A stretch of DNA of 64,000 nucleotides from Gramella sp. MAR_2010_147 (GTDB lineage: Bacteria > Bacteroidota > Bacteroidia > Flavobacteriales > Flavobacteriaceae), in NCBI RefSeq assembly GCF_900105135.1, contig NZ_LT629741.1, forward strand, positions 1,736,001-1,800,000, in the 5' to 3' direction. Made by a program: the position numbers and the translations under genes. Under the pieces are notes generated by a model that made no database searches, was not told where the DNA came from, and saw only the letters and a program-made list of their open reading frames with translations. How positions within the stretch are numbered: the first letter of the stretch is position 1; each line of letters begins with the position of its first letter. This document shows, one piece after another, positions 14,993 through 25,046 of the stretch.

Positions 14993-17263
14993 TTAGTAAC
15001 TAGTAGTTCTTGCTTCGTTATAAAACTCCTGGAACAATTGAAGTAAATTCATGGTTGAGCCTATAAGATCTTTGGTTTCCAGTAATATCCCGAAATATAA
15101 TTTTGTGTTTTTCGGACTCGATTCTGAAGTACGAATTCTTTGAATTTGCTTCTGAATTAAATCACTTACATAATCCATTAATTCCTGCTTCTCATTCAGC
15201 AGATTATTGATATTTCCGAATTCATGATTATCAAAGGTTTCGGTGATCTCATCAAAGAGGATCTGCATCTTGTCATCTACTTTTTTAAGATCCCGGATCT
15301 GATTAAATTTCAGGTTTTTGTGATTATTATGAACGTGATTATAGCTGTTTCTGGTTATGAATCCTATTGACTGAACCATATCCTGAAGATAATCTAGCGT
15401 GAGAATATAGAATTTACTGGCTTCAACCGAATCTTCGTCCAGCGATTTAATAAAATAAAAGATATTATCTTTTAACTCGTCGACTTCAGATTCCAGCTTT
15501 TCAATCTTTTTATAATTTTTCTTGAGTTTACCAAGGTCATAATATCCTAATTGATCTACAGTTTTCGAATACATTTTATTAATTCCGCCAATGACATTAG
15601 AGATATTTTCTGAAGTTTCAGAAGTAATTTCATTAATGGTCACGATATCGCTTTTATTAAATCTTTTCTTTGTTTTTTCTTCTTTAGCTTTTCTTGAATG
15701 TAATATGCCGCTTCTCACAACCAGAACGATTGCCAGGATAATTAAAACGGCCAGGGCTATGGTACCGCCAAAATAAATGATGGCCGCAAAAATAGCTGCA
15801 GCTGTAAATGCAACTATTGCCGTCACAAACCAGCCCCCTACTACATTAAGTACTCCTGCAACCCTGTAGACTGCACTTTCCCTATCCCAGGCTCTATCGG
15901 CTAAGGAAGTTCCCATTGCAACCATAAAGGTTACATAAGTTGTGGAAAGTGGAAGCTTCATGTTTGTACCAATAGAAATTAGCACACTGGCCACTACAAG
16001 ATTTACAGAAGCGCGAACCATATCGAAAGCAGGTGCATCGATTCTTCTACTTTTATGGGCCGCATCAGGTTTATTGAATTTATTATTAATTTTTACTTTC
16101 ATCCTTTCCGGAAGAATAGTAGAAAATGCATTCCCAAAAAGCACAGAATATCTCACAATCCCTCTGGAAAGCCAGTTAGGCTCAAAACGCTCTACACTAT
16201 CTCCCTGTCTGGACAAATTTATCCCTGTATCTACTACGGAGCGTGCTTTGCTGGAAAACCACAATGTAATTACCATAATACCTCCGGCAGCTACTAATAA
16301 TAACTCGGGAGTTGGAACACTTCCCGATAGGCCTGTCATTTTAAATTGCGAGGGTAGAACCCCGGTAGTCTCATACGCAGTTTGCCAGAGATCGAAGGAC
16401 TGCCAGGCAGCTATGGGTACGCCTATAAAGTTCACAAGGTCATTTCCTGCAAAGGCCAGTGCCAATGCAAAGGTTCCTATAATAATGATCGTCCTTAAAA
16501 TATTGATTTTAAGCACACTCATAAGAAACTGAGAAATTGCTGTAAAAACTAAAAAACCAATTAAGACGATCACAAAAGTATGGGTATTGATATACTCCAT
16601 GGTTTCCTCTGGAATATACGATACACTTTTAAGGCCTTTTATTACAATAAAATAAAGAATCGCCGTTAGGGAAACCCCGCCAAATACAGCACCTACATAT
16701 TTTATTTTTTTCTCAAACTGGAATGAAAAAACAAGCCGTGAAATATACTGAACAATGGCACCGATTAGAAAGGCTATAACCACCGCCATTAAGATCCCTA
16801 CAATAATTTCTGTAGCCTTGGACGTATTAATATATTCTGTTAGTTGCGCAAGATTACCGTCACTATCTCTATATATTTTTATTGCTGCCATGCAAACGGC
16901 CGCCCCCAATAATTCAAAGACTATAGAAACCGTAGTGGATGTAGGTAGTCCAAGGGAATTAAAAAAGTCTAAAAGCAGAACATCTGTAATCATTACCGCC
17001 ATGAATATGATCATGATCTCTTCAAAATAAAATTCACCGGGTAAGAAAATTCCTTTCCGAGCAACTTCCATCAAACCGCTCGAGAAAACTGCTCCCACGG
17101 CTACCCCAATACTGGCAACGATAAGGATGGTTCGCATAGAAATTGCTTTAGAACCAATTGCAGAATTCAAAAAATTAATGGCATCGTTACTTACTCCTAC
17201 TACTAAATCTGTAATCGCAAGGGCCAAGAGGGCCACTAACATTACCAGGTAAATGTCTTCCAT
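14993..17263 (-). CDS. PiT-family inorganic phosphate transporter with PhoU-like C-terminus
   Basis: The ATG at 17263 gives 756 residues; the frame opens at a TTG six codons earlier. The first part has the two PiT repeats with signature segments GVSNDAINFLNSAIG and GNDLVNFIGVPIAAW and around ten membrane helices. From about residue 560 the protein becomes soluble and helical, with long amphipathic helices typical of PhoU/DUF47 regulators. PiT proteins import phosphate with a cation. PiT and PhoU-like proteins are often separate adjacent genes; here they are fused, so regulation is built in. Confidence 0.88.
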   Translation of the reverse strand: MEDIYLVMLVALLALAITDLVVGVSNDAINFLNSAIGSKAISMRTILIVASIGVAVGAVFSSGLMEVARKGIFLPGEFYFEEIMIIFMAVMITDVLLLDFFNSLGLPTSTTVSIVFELLGAAVCMAAIKIYRDSDGNLAQLTEYINTSKATEIIVGILMAVVIAFLIGAIVQYISRLVFSFQFEKKIKYVGAVFGGVSLTAILYFIVIKGLKSVSYIPEETMEYINTHTFVIVLIGFLVFTAISQFLMSVLKINILRTIIIIGTFALALAFAGNDLVNFIGVPIAAWQSFDLWQTAYETTGVLPSQFKMTGLSGSVPTPELLLVAAGGIMVITLWFSSKARSVVDTGINLSRQGDSVERFEPNWLSRGIVRYSVLFGNAFSTILPERMKVKINNKFNKPDAAHKSRRIDAPAFDMVRASVNLVVASVLISIGTNMKLPLSTTYVTFMVAMGTSLADRAWDRESAVYRVAGVLNVVGGWFVTAIVAFTAAAIFAAIIYFGGTIALAVLIILAIVLVVRSGILHSRKAKEEKTKKRFNKSDIVTINEITSETSENISNVIGGINKMYSKTVDQLGYYDLGKLKKNYKKIEKLESEVDELKDNIFYFIKSLDEDSVEASKFYILTLDYLQDMVQSIGFITRNSYNHVHNNHKNLKFNQIRDLKKVDDKMQILFDEITETFDNHEFGNINNLLNEKQELMDYVSDLIQKQIQRIRTSESSPKNTKLYFGILLETKDLIGSTMNLLQLFQEFYNEARTTSY

Positions 17264-17445
17264 AGATAAATCGATTATCAACCAGTAAGATTGAAATATA
17301 ATTTCACAAAGTCTTGAGCCTTAAAGTTATTAAAAGATTAATAATATGGAGCTTATTTAAGCTTGTCTTATAATATTAGTAATTTTAATAGTTTAATCAC
17401 TAAATTCTATTTTACCAGAATATCATTTTAATCAACTTTCTATTT

Positions 17446-19494
17446 ATGAATTATGATAATAAAAAGCATACAAACGAATTAATTCATGAAAGTAGTCCCT
17501 ACTTACTGCAACATGCGCATAATCCGGTAAATTGGAAAGCATGGAACGATAAGAGCTTAGATGAAGCCCAGGAAAACAACAAATTACTTCTCATTAGTGT
17601 TGGATATTCAGCATGCCACTGGTGTCATGTAATGGAACACGAGAGTTTTGAGGATGAAGCAGTAGCTGAAATAATGAACTCCAATTATGTGAATATAAAA
17701 GTAGATCGGGAAGAAAGACCAGATGTAGATCAGGTATATATGAACGCTGTACAAATCATGACGGGAATGGGAGGATGGCCAATGAATGTAGTGGCGCTGC
17801 CCGATGGACGACCAGTTTGGGGTGGCACCTATTTCAAAAAAGAACAATGGATGGATGCCTTAAAACAAATTTCCTATTTATATAAATCCCAACCTGAAAA
17901 GTTAGTAGAATATGCTGAAAAGCTGGACCAGGGTCTAAAGCAACTTCAAATAATTGAACCCATCAAAGAAACTCATAAGCTACACCGGGATTTTTTTATT
18001 CCTATAATAGAAAAGTGGAAGAAATCGTTCGACTTCAATAATGGAGGTTATCAAAGAGCTCCAAAATTCATGATGCCTAATAATTATAAGTTTCTAATGA
18101 GGTATGCATTCCAGAATTCTGACGAGGATCTCATGCAACAGTGCCTTCTTACTTTAAACAGAATCTCATGGGGAGGCGTGTATGATCCAATTGAAGGTGG
18201 ATTTTCAAGGTATTCTGTAGATGAGAAATGGCACGTTCCTCATTTTGAAAAAATGCTTTATGATAATGCACAATTAGTTCAGCTTTACTCCAAAGCTTAT
18301 AAGATCACTAAAAATGACTGGTACAAAGATGTTATTGATTCAACCTTAAAATTTATTAATGCTGAAATGACGGATGAATCCGGTGCATTCTATTCAGCTT
18401 TAGATGCCGATAGCGAAGATGAAAATGGCAAAAAAGAAGAGGGTGCTTACTACGTTTGGACAAAAAATGAGCTAAATACCATTCTTGACCTGGATTTTGA
18501 ACTATTTGCAACCTATTACAACATTAATAACTATGGAAAATGGGAAGCTGAAAATTACGTATTAATAAGAACCAAAACCAGAAGTGAATTAGCTTCAGAA
18601 TTCAATATTTCGGAGGATGAGTTAAAAAACAGGATATCCAATTGCCATGAGAAACTAAAAGTTGCCAGATTAAAAAGAAAAAAACCAGCCCTGGATGACA
18701 AATCCCTGACCTCCTGGAACGGAATGATGATAAGCGGATATACCGAAGCACACAAAGCTTTTGGACAAGAACAATTTCTGGAAACGGCAGAGAAAAATGC
18801 CAGTTTTATTCTTACTCAACAGATCCAGACAAATGGCCGATTATACCATACCTACAAAAAAGGAAAAAGTTCTATTAATGGATATCTTGAAGATTACGCG
18901 TTTGTTATCACTGCATTTTTAGACCTTTATGAATCTAAATTTGAAGAAAAATACCTGCATCATGCCCAGAATCTAATTAGTGTTGTTGAGGAAGACTTTC
19001 AGGATAAATCTTCGGGATTATTTTTTTTCAATTCCATAAAAGACAGACAACTGGTGACAAAAACCATCGAGATCAATGATAATGTAATTCCTGCTTCCAA
19101 TTCAGAAATGGCTAGGAACCTGTTTCGTTTTGGAAAATTAACCGGTAATTTAGAATATGTGAGAAAAGCAGAAAAAATGCTTCAAACCATTATGGATAAG
19201 ATTTCAGAGTACCCGCAAGCCTATTCCAACTGGCTTGATCTCATGCTGAATTTTACAAATCCTTTCTTTGAAATTGCTATTACAGGAGGAAATTATAAAA
19301 AAATGGCTAAAAGTTTTCAAGATGATTACCTGCCAAATATAGTTCTTGCAGCAACCAGTTCTAAATCTGATATGAACCTCCTTAAAGATCGTTTAGTGAA
19401 CGGCAAGGATCTTATCTATATTTGCACTGAAGGTTCCTGCCAGCTTCCTGTAGAATCAAAACATGAAGCTTTGCAGCATATATCGCAAGTTTAA
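17446..19494 (+). CDS. DUF255 thioredoxin-domain protein (YyaL / SPATA20 family)
   Basis: The 682-residue protein opens with the family motif ESSPYLLQHAHNPVNW, then a thioredoxin-like domain with CHWCHVME (Cys57, Cys60) to about residue 170. The rest is an alpha-toroid resembling N-acylglucosamine 2-epimerase folds, with HVPHFEKMLYDNAQL and DDKSLTSWNGMM. Cys pairs in the C-terminal CTEGSC are also typical. The biological role is not established. It has no signal peptide. The gap before it, shared with the divergent PiT gene, shows no clear promoter. Confidence 0.88.
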   Translation: MNYDNKKHTNELIHESSPYLLQHAHNPVNWKAWNDKSLDEAQENNKLLLISVGYSACHWCHVMEHESFEDEAVAEIMNSNYVNIKVDREERPDVDQVYMNAVQIMTGMGGWPMNVVALPDGRPVWGGTYFKKEQWMDALKQISYLYKSQPEKLVEYAEKLDQGLKQLQIIEPIKETHKLHRDFFIPIIEKWKKSFDFNNGGYQRAPKFMMPNNYKFLMRYAFQNSDEDLMQQCLLTLNRISWGGVYDPIEGGFSRYSVDEKWHVPHFEKMLYDNAQLVQLYSKAYKITKNDWYKDVIDSTLKFINAEMTDESGAFYSALDADSEDENGKKEEGAYYVWTKNELNTILDLDFELFATYYNINNYGKWEAENYVLIRTKTRSELASEFNISEDELKNRISNCHEKLKVARLKRKKPALDDKSLTSWNGMMISGYTEAHKAFGQEQFLETAEKNASFILTQQIQTNGRLYHTYKKGKSSINGYLEDYAFVITAFLDLYESKFEEKYLHHAQNLISVVEEDFQDKSSGLFFFNSIKDRQLVTKTIEINDNVIPASNSEMARNLFRFGKLTGNLEYVRKAEKMLQTIMDKISEYPQAYSNWLDLMLNFTNPFFEIAITGGNYKKMAKSFQDDYLPNIVLAATSSKSDMNLLKDRLVNGKDLIYICTEGSCQLPVESKHEALQHISQV

Positions 19495-19566
19495 CAAAAT
19501 TTAAAGAGGAAATAAACTCTATTTTTTTACCATTAGGCCTTAAATAAAAAAACGAACAAAAAAATT

Positions 19567-20430
19567 ATGGAAAAGCTGGACAGCTGGGGCGATATCGCCA
19601 AAGAGTATGGAGCCAAATTTATTGATTATCTACCTACTCTTCTTGGAGCAATTGCATTGCTTATTGTTGGACTTTGGGTTATTAAGTTAATTGTAAAGTA
19701 CCTAAAAAAAATATTCGATAAAAAGGATTATGATCCTACTCTTGAAAAATTTACAGTAAACGCTGCAAGCTGGGGTTTAAAAATCATTCTATTTGTACTC
19801 GTAATCACTCAATTAGGCGTGGAAAGTGCATCTCTGGTCGCTGCAATTGGTGCCGCTGGTTTAGCTATTGGTCTTGCATTACAGGGGTCACTAGCCAATC
19901 TTGCCGGGGGTGTTTTAATTATTGTTTTAAAGCCATTTAAAGTTGGTGACTGGATAGAAGCACAGGGTGTTTCTGGTGGTGTGGTGGAGATTTCCCTTTT
20001 CTATACTAAAATAGACACTTTTGGAAACCAGAGAGTGGTAATCCCTAATGGTGAATTAAGTAACGATAATATTACCAATTACAGTTTCAACAAAACCAGA
20101 AAAGAGGCTCTTACTTTTGGAATTTCTTATGACGATGATATTAAGAAAGCGAAAGAGGTCCTTACAAATATGGTAATGGAACAGGAAAAAATACTAAAAG
20201 ACCCTGCACCACAAATCATTGTGCATTCTCTAGGAGATAATTCGGTAAATTTTTCAGTTAGGTATTTTGCTGAACTGCCTGATTTCTGGGATCTACACTG
20301 GTATATGATTGAAGAAGGTAAAATTAGACTTGAAGAGGCTGGAATGACAATTCCTTACCCACAAAGAGATGTATATCTTTACGATCAGACAAAAATGAAA
20401 GGAACAGAAAGGGAAAAAAAATCTGAATAA
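19567..20430 (+). CDS. Small-conductance mechanosensitive channel (MscS family)
   Basis: The 287-residue protein has three membrane helices: about 18-40, 62-82, and the pore helix 88-120 with GAAGLAIGLALQGSLAN and its Ala/Gly packing. The MscS beta domain follows (VGDWIEAQGVSGGVVEI) with a C-terminal cytoplasmic alpha/beta domain. The channel opens on membrane tension and releases solutes on osmotic downshock. Its transcript probably ends at the hairpin 20482-20508 inside the convergent tsaB gene. Confidence 0.93.
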   Translation: MEKLDSWGDIAKEYGAKFIDYLPTLLGAIALLIVGLWVIKLIVKYLKKIFDKKDYDPTLEKFTVNAASWGLKIILFVLVITQLGVESASLVAAIGAAGLAIGLALQGSLANLAGGVLIIVLKPFKVGDWIEAQGVSGGVVEISLFYTKIDTFGNQRVVIPNGELSNDNITNYSFNKTRKEALTFGISYDDDIKKAKEVLTNMVMEQEKILKDPAPQIIVHSLGDNSVNFSVRYFAELPDFWDLHWYMIEEGKIRLEEAGMTIPYPQRDVYLYDQTKMKGTEREKKSE

Positions 20431-20440
20431 GATTTACTTT

Positions 20441-21100
20441 TTAACCAATAATAAAGTCCTTTAGATAATAGGGCTCAAAATAAGCGACATCTTCGGTGTC
20501 GCTTTTTTGATGCTTGTATTCTGCAAGTGTCGCCATTTCTTTAGCAGATGGAAATTTCTGCTTATAAAAAACAGCATTTTTATGCTGGCAGATTTCTTCA
20601 AATTTCTCTACTCCATTTCCTATAAAGTGCACCTGGGATGTCTCTAAGTATTCAGCAAAAGAATTTTCATCCAGGATCTGCGCTTCGGTATCTCTAAGCT
20701 GTTTCATTTTTGAATCATACACAGCAGAATAAACCTCCATTCTTCTAGCATCAAGCATAGACACAAAAATACCAGTTTTACCTTTTAATTTATGTGATAA
20801 AAGATCCAGTGTTGGAATGGAAATAAGCGGAATATCAAGGGAGAAACACAATCCTTTAGCTGCAGATACACCAATTCTTAAACCGGTGTAAGATCCTGGC
20901 CCTTTACTTACCGCGATTGCATCCAGATCATTTTTTGTGATCTTCGCCTCTTCTAAAGCTTCATTAATGAATAAATGAAGCTTTTCTGCATGAGAATAAT
21001 TCTTGCTGTTATCTTCTTTTAATGAAAGTAATCTACCATCTTTTGCTATCCCAACAGAACAATTGGTAGTAGCGGTTTCAAGACATAAAATAATTGCCAA
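20441..21100 (-). CDS. tsaB: tRNA threonylcarbamoyladenosine biosynthesis protein TsaB
   Basis: TsaB partners TsaD in making t6A37 on ANN-decoding tRNAs. The 219-residue protein opens with IILCLETATTNCSVG, has VSKGPGSYTGLRIG in the ASKHA fold, and KGLCFSLDIPLISI. The start is TTG: an in-frame TGA lies two codons upstream, and no ATG fits the N-terminal strand. It follows the efflux operon at 11 bases, so it may be partly transcribed from it. Confidence 0.93.
   Translation of the reverse strand: MAIILCLETATTNCSVGIAKDGRLLSLKEDNSKNYSHAEKLHLFINEALEEAKITKNDLDAIAVSKGPGSYTGLRIGVSAAKGLCFSLDIPLISIPTLDLLSHKLKGKTGIFVSMLDARRMEVYSAVYDSKMKQLRDTEAQILDENSFAEYLETSQVHFIGNGVEKFEEICQHKNAVFYKQKFPSAKEMATLAEYKHQKSDTEDVAYFEPYYLKDFIIG
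20482..20508 (+). terminator. Terminator for mscS nested in the end of tsaB
   Basis: AAGCGACA (20482-20489) pairs with TGTCGCTT (20497-20504) around a CTTCGG loop, followed by T residues on the plus strand. It lies about 50 bases after the mscS stop and inside the last codons of the convergent tsaB gene. It therefore encodes protein on one strand and ends transcription on the other. Confidence 0.7.
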
Positions 21101-21111
21101 AATTCACAAAT

Positions 21112-22398
21112 TTAGTCAGTTTCTTCTTCCTCTTCTCCTTCTTTCTTTACTTCAATATCGTCCCCAGAATCCAAACTTTTGGTCACAGTGCTATAAGGCC
21201 CGGTAATTACAATATCTCCTTTTTTAAGACCTTTCTTGATCTCAATATTTGAGTCGTCCTGAATTCCTGTTTCTACAACGCGAAGTTTAGCTTTTTCGCC
21301 ATCTTTTACAAACACACATTCAAATTTTTCTTCCTCTCCATTAGTGTCTTTTTTTACAGAGAATGATTTTTTAGTAGACGTAGTGTCGCTCTTAATTACT
21401 ATAGAACTTATTGGAATTCCAATCACGTTCATCCTTTTGTTGGTAATAATATCTACTGTCGCCGTCATTCCAGGTCTGAAAGGCGAGTAATTCTCAGATT
21501 TACCTTCCATTAGATCTGTATAAGATTCTTTAAGAATACGCACTTTGACTTTAAAATTCGTAACCTGATCTGTTGTTAGTTCATTATCGGCTGTATTTGA
21601 AATTTCAGTAACAATTCCCTTAAATTCTTTTCCAAGGTAAGCGTCTACCTCAACAATAGTAGAGTCACCTGTAGACACCTTTACAATGTCATTTTCATTT
21701 ACATCTACCTCAACCTCCATATTTTCAAGGTTGGCTACACGAAGAATTTCAGTACCTGCCATTTGCTGTGTCCCAACCACTCTTTCACCTAATTCAGCAT
21801 CAAGCTTGGAAATCGTCCCGCTCATTGGAGCATAGATATTGGTACGGCCAAGATTATCCTGAGCTTCTGTAACCGTAGCCGCACTACTTTGCATGCTGTA
21901 ATAAGAAGATTCTTTATTAGCTTCGGCCATTTCATAATTAGAAACGATTCCGTCCCACTCGGCCTTAGAGATCACTCCTTTTTCAAACAGGGTTTTATTT
22001 CTGTTATAATCTGCCTGTGCCTGCTTTAAATTCGCCTGAGTCTGCGCATAATTGGCTTTGGAATTTTGAAAGCTCGCACGGGCTCTTTGTACATTAGACT
22101 GATAAATATCTGGATTTACCCTAACCAAAAGATCGCCTTTTTCAACGGACTGTCCTTCCACAATCGGAAGTTCAATAATTTCTCCTGAAACTTCAGAAGA
22201 AAGCTTTACTTCAACCTCAGGCTGAATTTTCCCTGTAGCCGAAACAGTTTCGGTTATGTCTAAAGGCTCAATCTCTGTGATCTCTACCTCTTTTACATTG
22301 GCAGATTTACCAAACCAACCCGCTTTTTTACCAACTACCAGTAATACAATCAAGGCTACTACAACCCCAAGAATGATGAAAAGTTTCTTTTTACTCAT
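21112..22398 (-). CDS. Periplasmic adaptor (membrane fusion protein) of efflux system, copy 2
   Basis: The 428-residue protein has an N-terminal membrane anchor (about 4-24), a lipoyl-like half motif (LSSEVSGEIIELPIVEGQ), a long coiled-coil hairpin (about 110-180), the second lipoyl half (YAPMSGTISKLDAELGE) and beta-barrel and membrane-proximal domains. It ends in a very acidic tail. Such adaptors join an inner-membrane pump to TolC. It lies 4 bases after the tolC gene and is the second adaptor in the operon. Confidence 0.9.
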   Translation of the reverse strand: MSKKKLFIILGVVVALIVLLVVGKKAGWFGKSANVKEVEITEIEPLDITETVSATGKIQPEVEVKLSSEVSGEIIELPIVEGQSVEKGDLLVRVNPDIYQSNVQRARASFQNSKANYAQTQANLKQAQADYNRNKTLFEKGVISKAEWDGIVSNYEMAEANKESSYYSMQSSAATVTEAQDNLGRTNIYAPMSGTISKLDAELGERVVGTQQMAGTEILRVANLENMEVEVDVNENDIVKVSTGDSTIVEVDAYLGKEFKGIVTEISNTADNELTTDQVTNFKVKVRILKESYTDLMEGKSENYSPFRPGMTATVDIITNKRMNVIGIPISSIVIKSDTTSTKKSFSVKKDTNGEEEKFECVFVKDGEKAKLRVVETGIQDDSNIEIKKGLKKGDIVITGPYSTVTKSLDSGDDIEVKKEGEEEEETD

Positions 22399-22402
22399 GT
22401 AA

Positions 22403-23839
22403 TTAAAATTTTAAATCCCTAACCGGAATCCCAAAATAAAGTTCTACAACCTTCAATTTAAATATATAATCGTATTTCGCCCTTAAGGCTTCTCTTTGTG
22501 TATTCTCGTATCTAATTTTCGCCTGACTAAAATCAAAGGCATTGGTAAGTCCTACATCATAACGTTCGGTAGCATATTCAAAAGCTTTCTTTTGAGCTTC
22601 TGAAGCGACCAAAGCTGCTTCATAAGCTTCAAAGGCGCCTTTAGCATCAGTAAACGCCTGGTAAACATTGGCTTCAAGATCGAGTTCTGCCTGCTCTAAC
22701 TGATATTCGGCACGTTTTACATTGATCTCATTCCTTTTCACCTGATTTCTGGTAGCAAATCCATTAAGAACAGGCACGTTTAACTGGAAACCATAGTTTA
22801 TACCATCATTTCTGTATAATTGTTCAATAAAAGGCAGCGGACTACCTATATTGGGAATTGTATTGGGCGCTACTACTATGTCCTGCGTTGATTCTACAAC
22901 CCCGATTTGTCTTGACGGTTCATTAGGATCTAAGGAAGAGCCGGTAATTCTTGGCTGGTTGGTTTCCCTTGTATTATAATTGAAAAATGCATTTAAGGTT
23001 GGAAGATAGGCTCCTTTCGCCAGTTCCACATCTTTTTCAGCAAGCTCCATATTAGCCTCTGCGATCTTTATTTCTGAACGTTCTTCTTTTGCTCTATCAA
23101 TTACATCATACACTGTATTTTCAAGAATCTCATTTCCGAATACATTGTAATCGCGATCTACAATATCAAAATTTTCATAATCCTGGATCGCCAGAATTTG
23201 AGCAAGATTTATTAATGAAATTTGTATCTGATTTTCAGCAAGGATCATTCGTTGCTTTTCATCAGCCATATTAGCTCTAATTTCCAAAAGATCACCCTGA
23301 GGCAGTACTCCCGCGTCCACAAGATCCTGAGTTCTTTGAAGTTGCTCCTGGGTTACCTCATTTTGAGCGCGAAGCACTTCAAGGCTTTGTTTGTTAAAAA
23401 GTACCTGCAGGTAAGAATCTGCTACAAATAGAGCAATATCATCTTCCATCTTGTCTAAAGCATATTGATTGGAAAGCTTTGAAATACGAGCTCTCTGGAG
23501 TTGCTTAAAATTTCTAAGACCATCAAAAATAGTAATCCCGGCACTTACCCCTGCAGAAAAATTTCTATTGGTTTGATTCACAAGAATACCAGTGGTAACA
23601 TTTTGAGTTAAACCCGTATTCCATGAGTTAGATGCCTGTGTATTGATACTTGGAACAAAGTTACCAAGGGCATCTCTTTTTTCTATATCTGAAACCTCAA
23701 GGTCTAGTTGAGATTGTTTTACCTGTATATTGTTCTCCAGTGCATAATTTACGCACTCTTCTAACGTCCATTCTTTTTGTTGAGCATTTATCTGGCTGCA
23801 GAAAAGCAATACAATGGCAATTAAACTAAAATTCTTCAT
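22403..23839 (-). CDS. TolC-family outer-membrane efflux protein
   Basis: The 478-residue protein has a signal peptide ending at INAQ and two TolC repeats. The alpha-barrel helices are seen in WTLEECVNYALENNIQVKQS and YQLEQAELDLEANVYQAF, and short membrane strands in GNFVPSINTQAS. It forms the outer-membrane duct for the ABC efflux genes upstream. A 62-base gap separates it from adaptor copy 1, with no consensus promoter seen. Four bases separate it from adaptor copy 2. Confidence 0.92.
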   Translation of the reverse strand: MKNFSLIAIVLLFCSQINAQQKEWTLEECVNYALENNIQVKQSQLDLEVSDIEKRDALGNFVPSINTQASNSWNTGLTQNVTTGILVNQTNRNFSAGVSAGITIFDGLRNFKQLQRARISKLSNQYALDKMEDDIALFVADSYLQVLFNKQSLEVLRAQNEVTQEQLQRTQDLVDAGVLPQGDLLEIRANMADEKQRMILAENQIQISLINLAQILAIQDYENFDIVDRDYNVFGNEILENTVYDVIDRAKEERSEIKIAEANMELAEKDVELAKGAYLPTLNAFFNYNTRETNQPRITGSSLDPNEPSRQIGVVESTQDIVVAPNTIPNIGSPLPFIEQLYRNDGINYGFQLNVPVLNGFATRNQVKRNEINVKRAEYQLEQAELDLEANVYQAFTDAKGAFEAYEAALVASEAQKKAFEYATERYDVGLTNAFDFSQAKIRYENTQREALRAKYDYIFKLKVVELYFGIPVRDLKF

Positions 23840-23901
23840 AATGGTTATTCTGTATGATATGTCTGTAAAATGTGCAGGTTGTTACACCCGGAATAATATT
23901 T

Positions 23902-25020
23902 CTAGTTTTGAGCGATATTCATGGCTGGTTTAATCTGGTTCCAAACCTTGATCTTATCTCCTTTTTTTACTCCGTCAAGCACCTCTACATTAATACCATC
24001 ACTTACCCCTAGCTCAACATTTTGCTTTGTAAATTCCTGATCGCCCGTCATCACTTCAACAAAAGGTTCTTTTGTTTCTGAATCGAATTGCACCAATGCT
24101 TCTTTAATGGAAAGCACATTATCTGCACGTGCAAGAATAATAGAAGCATTAGCACTGAGGCCGGCTCGAATAAACGTTGTATCAGCCTTATTCAAAGTTC
24201 CTTTTATCTCAAATTGGATAGCTCCATTTTCTTCGACTCCCTTTGGTGCGATATAATCCAGTACCGCATCAAAAGATTTATTTTCAATAGCTCCAACGGT
24301 GACCTCTAAAGGAAGGTCTTCCTTAATTTTCCCAACTTCACTCTCATCAACTTTTCCTTCAAAGATCATCTCATTTACATCTGCGAGGGTGGCAATGGTT
24401 GTTCCATCATTAAAATTGTTACTTTCAATAACCTGGTTTCCTGTCTTTACCGGGACATCCAGCACCATCCCTTCCACGGTAGATCTAATTAAAGTATTCG
24501 CGGCACTTCCAATACCACTAGTGGTACCGGTTCGAACAATTTCGTAGTTCTGCTGCGCCGATTTATAATTTTGCTCAGCTCTTTGAAAACTTACCTGTAC
24601 CGCGTCAAAGTCGTTAGCAGAAATGACTCCCTTATCATAAAGAGCCTTTTGTCTTTCAAATTGCTTTTTTTCGTTTTCAAGATTTATTCTGGCTGTCGCC
24701 ACAGCATCTTTAGCACTCTGTAGAGAAGATACATTAGGAATAACCCTGATCTTTGCGATAAGATCCCCAGCCTTAATCTTGTCTCCTGCCTCGATATATA
24801 TTTCATCTATAATCCCTGAAATATTTGGTTTAATAAGCACTTCTTCTTTTGGAACTATTTTCCCGGTAGCGACCGTTTTCTTGATAATAGTTTGCTCAGT
24901 AGGCTCTTCAGTTTCATAAACTACGGGATCTTCCTGATTTTTTTGATACAAATAGTACAGGGCTCCAACAAAAGTCACAGCGATTAGCACTAAAATTCCG
25001 ATGGTTACAAATTTTTTCAT
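23902..25020 (-). CDS. Periplasmic adaptor (membrane fusion protein) of efflux system, copy 1
   Basis: The 372-residue protein has an N-terminal anchor (about 5-25), a lipoyl-like half (IKPNISGIIDEIYIEAGD), a coiled-coil hairpin (about 88-150), the second half (STVEGMVLDVPVKTGNQV) and beta-barrel domains. It follows the second permease by 26 bases, so it is the natural MacA partner of the two MacB-like permeases. It is clearly diverged from copy 2 downstream. Confidence 0.9.
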   Translation of the reverse strand: MKKFVTIGILVLIAVTFVGALYYLYQKNQEDPVVYETEEPTEQTIIKKTVATGKIVPKEEVLIKPNISGIIDEIYIEAGDKIKAGDLIAKIRVIPNVSSLQSAKDAVATARINLENEKKQFERQKALYDKGVISANDFDAVQVSFQRAEQNYKSAQQNYEIVRTGTTSGIGSAANTLIRSTVEGMVLDVPVKTGNQVIESNNFNDGTTIATLADVNEMIFEGKVDESEVGKIKEDLPLEVTVGAIENKSFDAVLDYIAPKGVEENGAIQFEIKGTLNKADTTFIRAGLSANASIILARADNVLSIKEALVQFDSETKEPFVEVMTGDQEFTKQNVELGVSDGINVEVLDGVKKGDKIKVWNQIKPAMNIAQN

Positions 25021-25046
25021 TTTTTGATTGTGTTTCTATTTACTTT

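Noticed and set aside
15942..16532. 196-codon plus-strand frame antisense to the PiT transporter
   Set aside because: It mirrors the transporter codons and has no recognisable domain or promoter.
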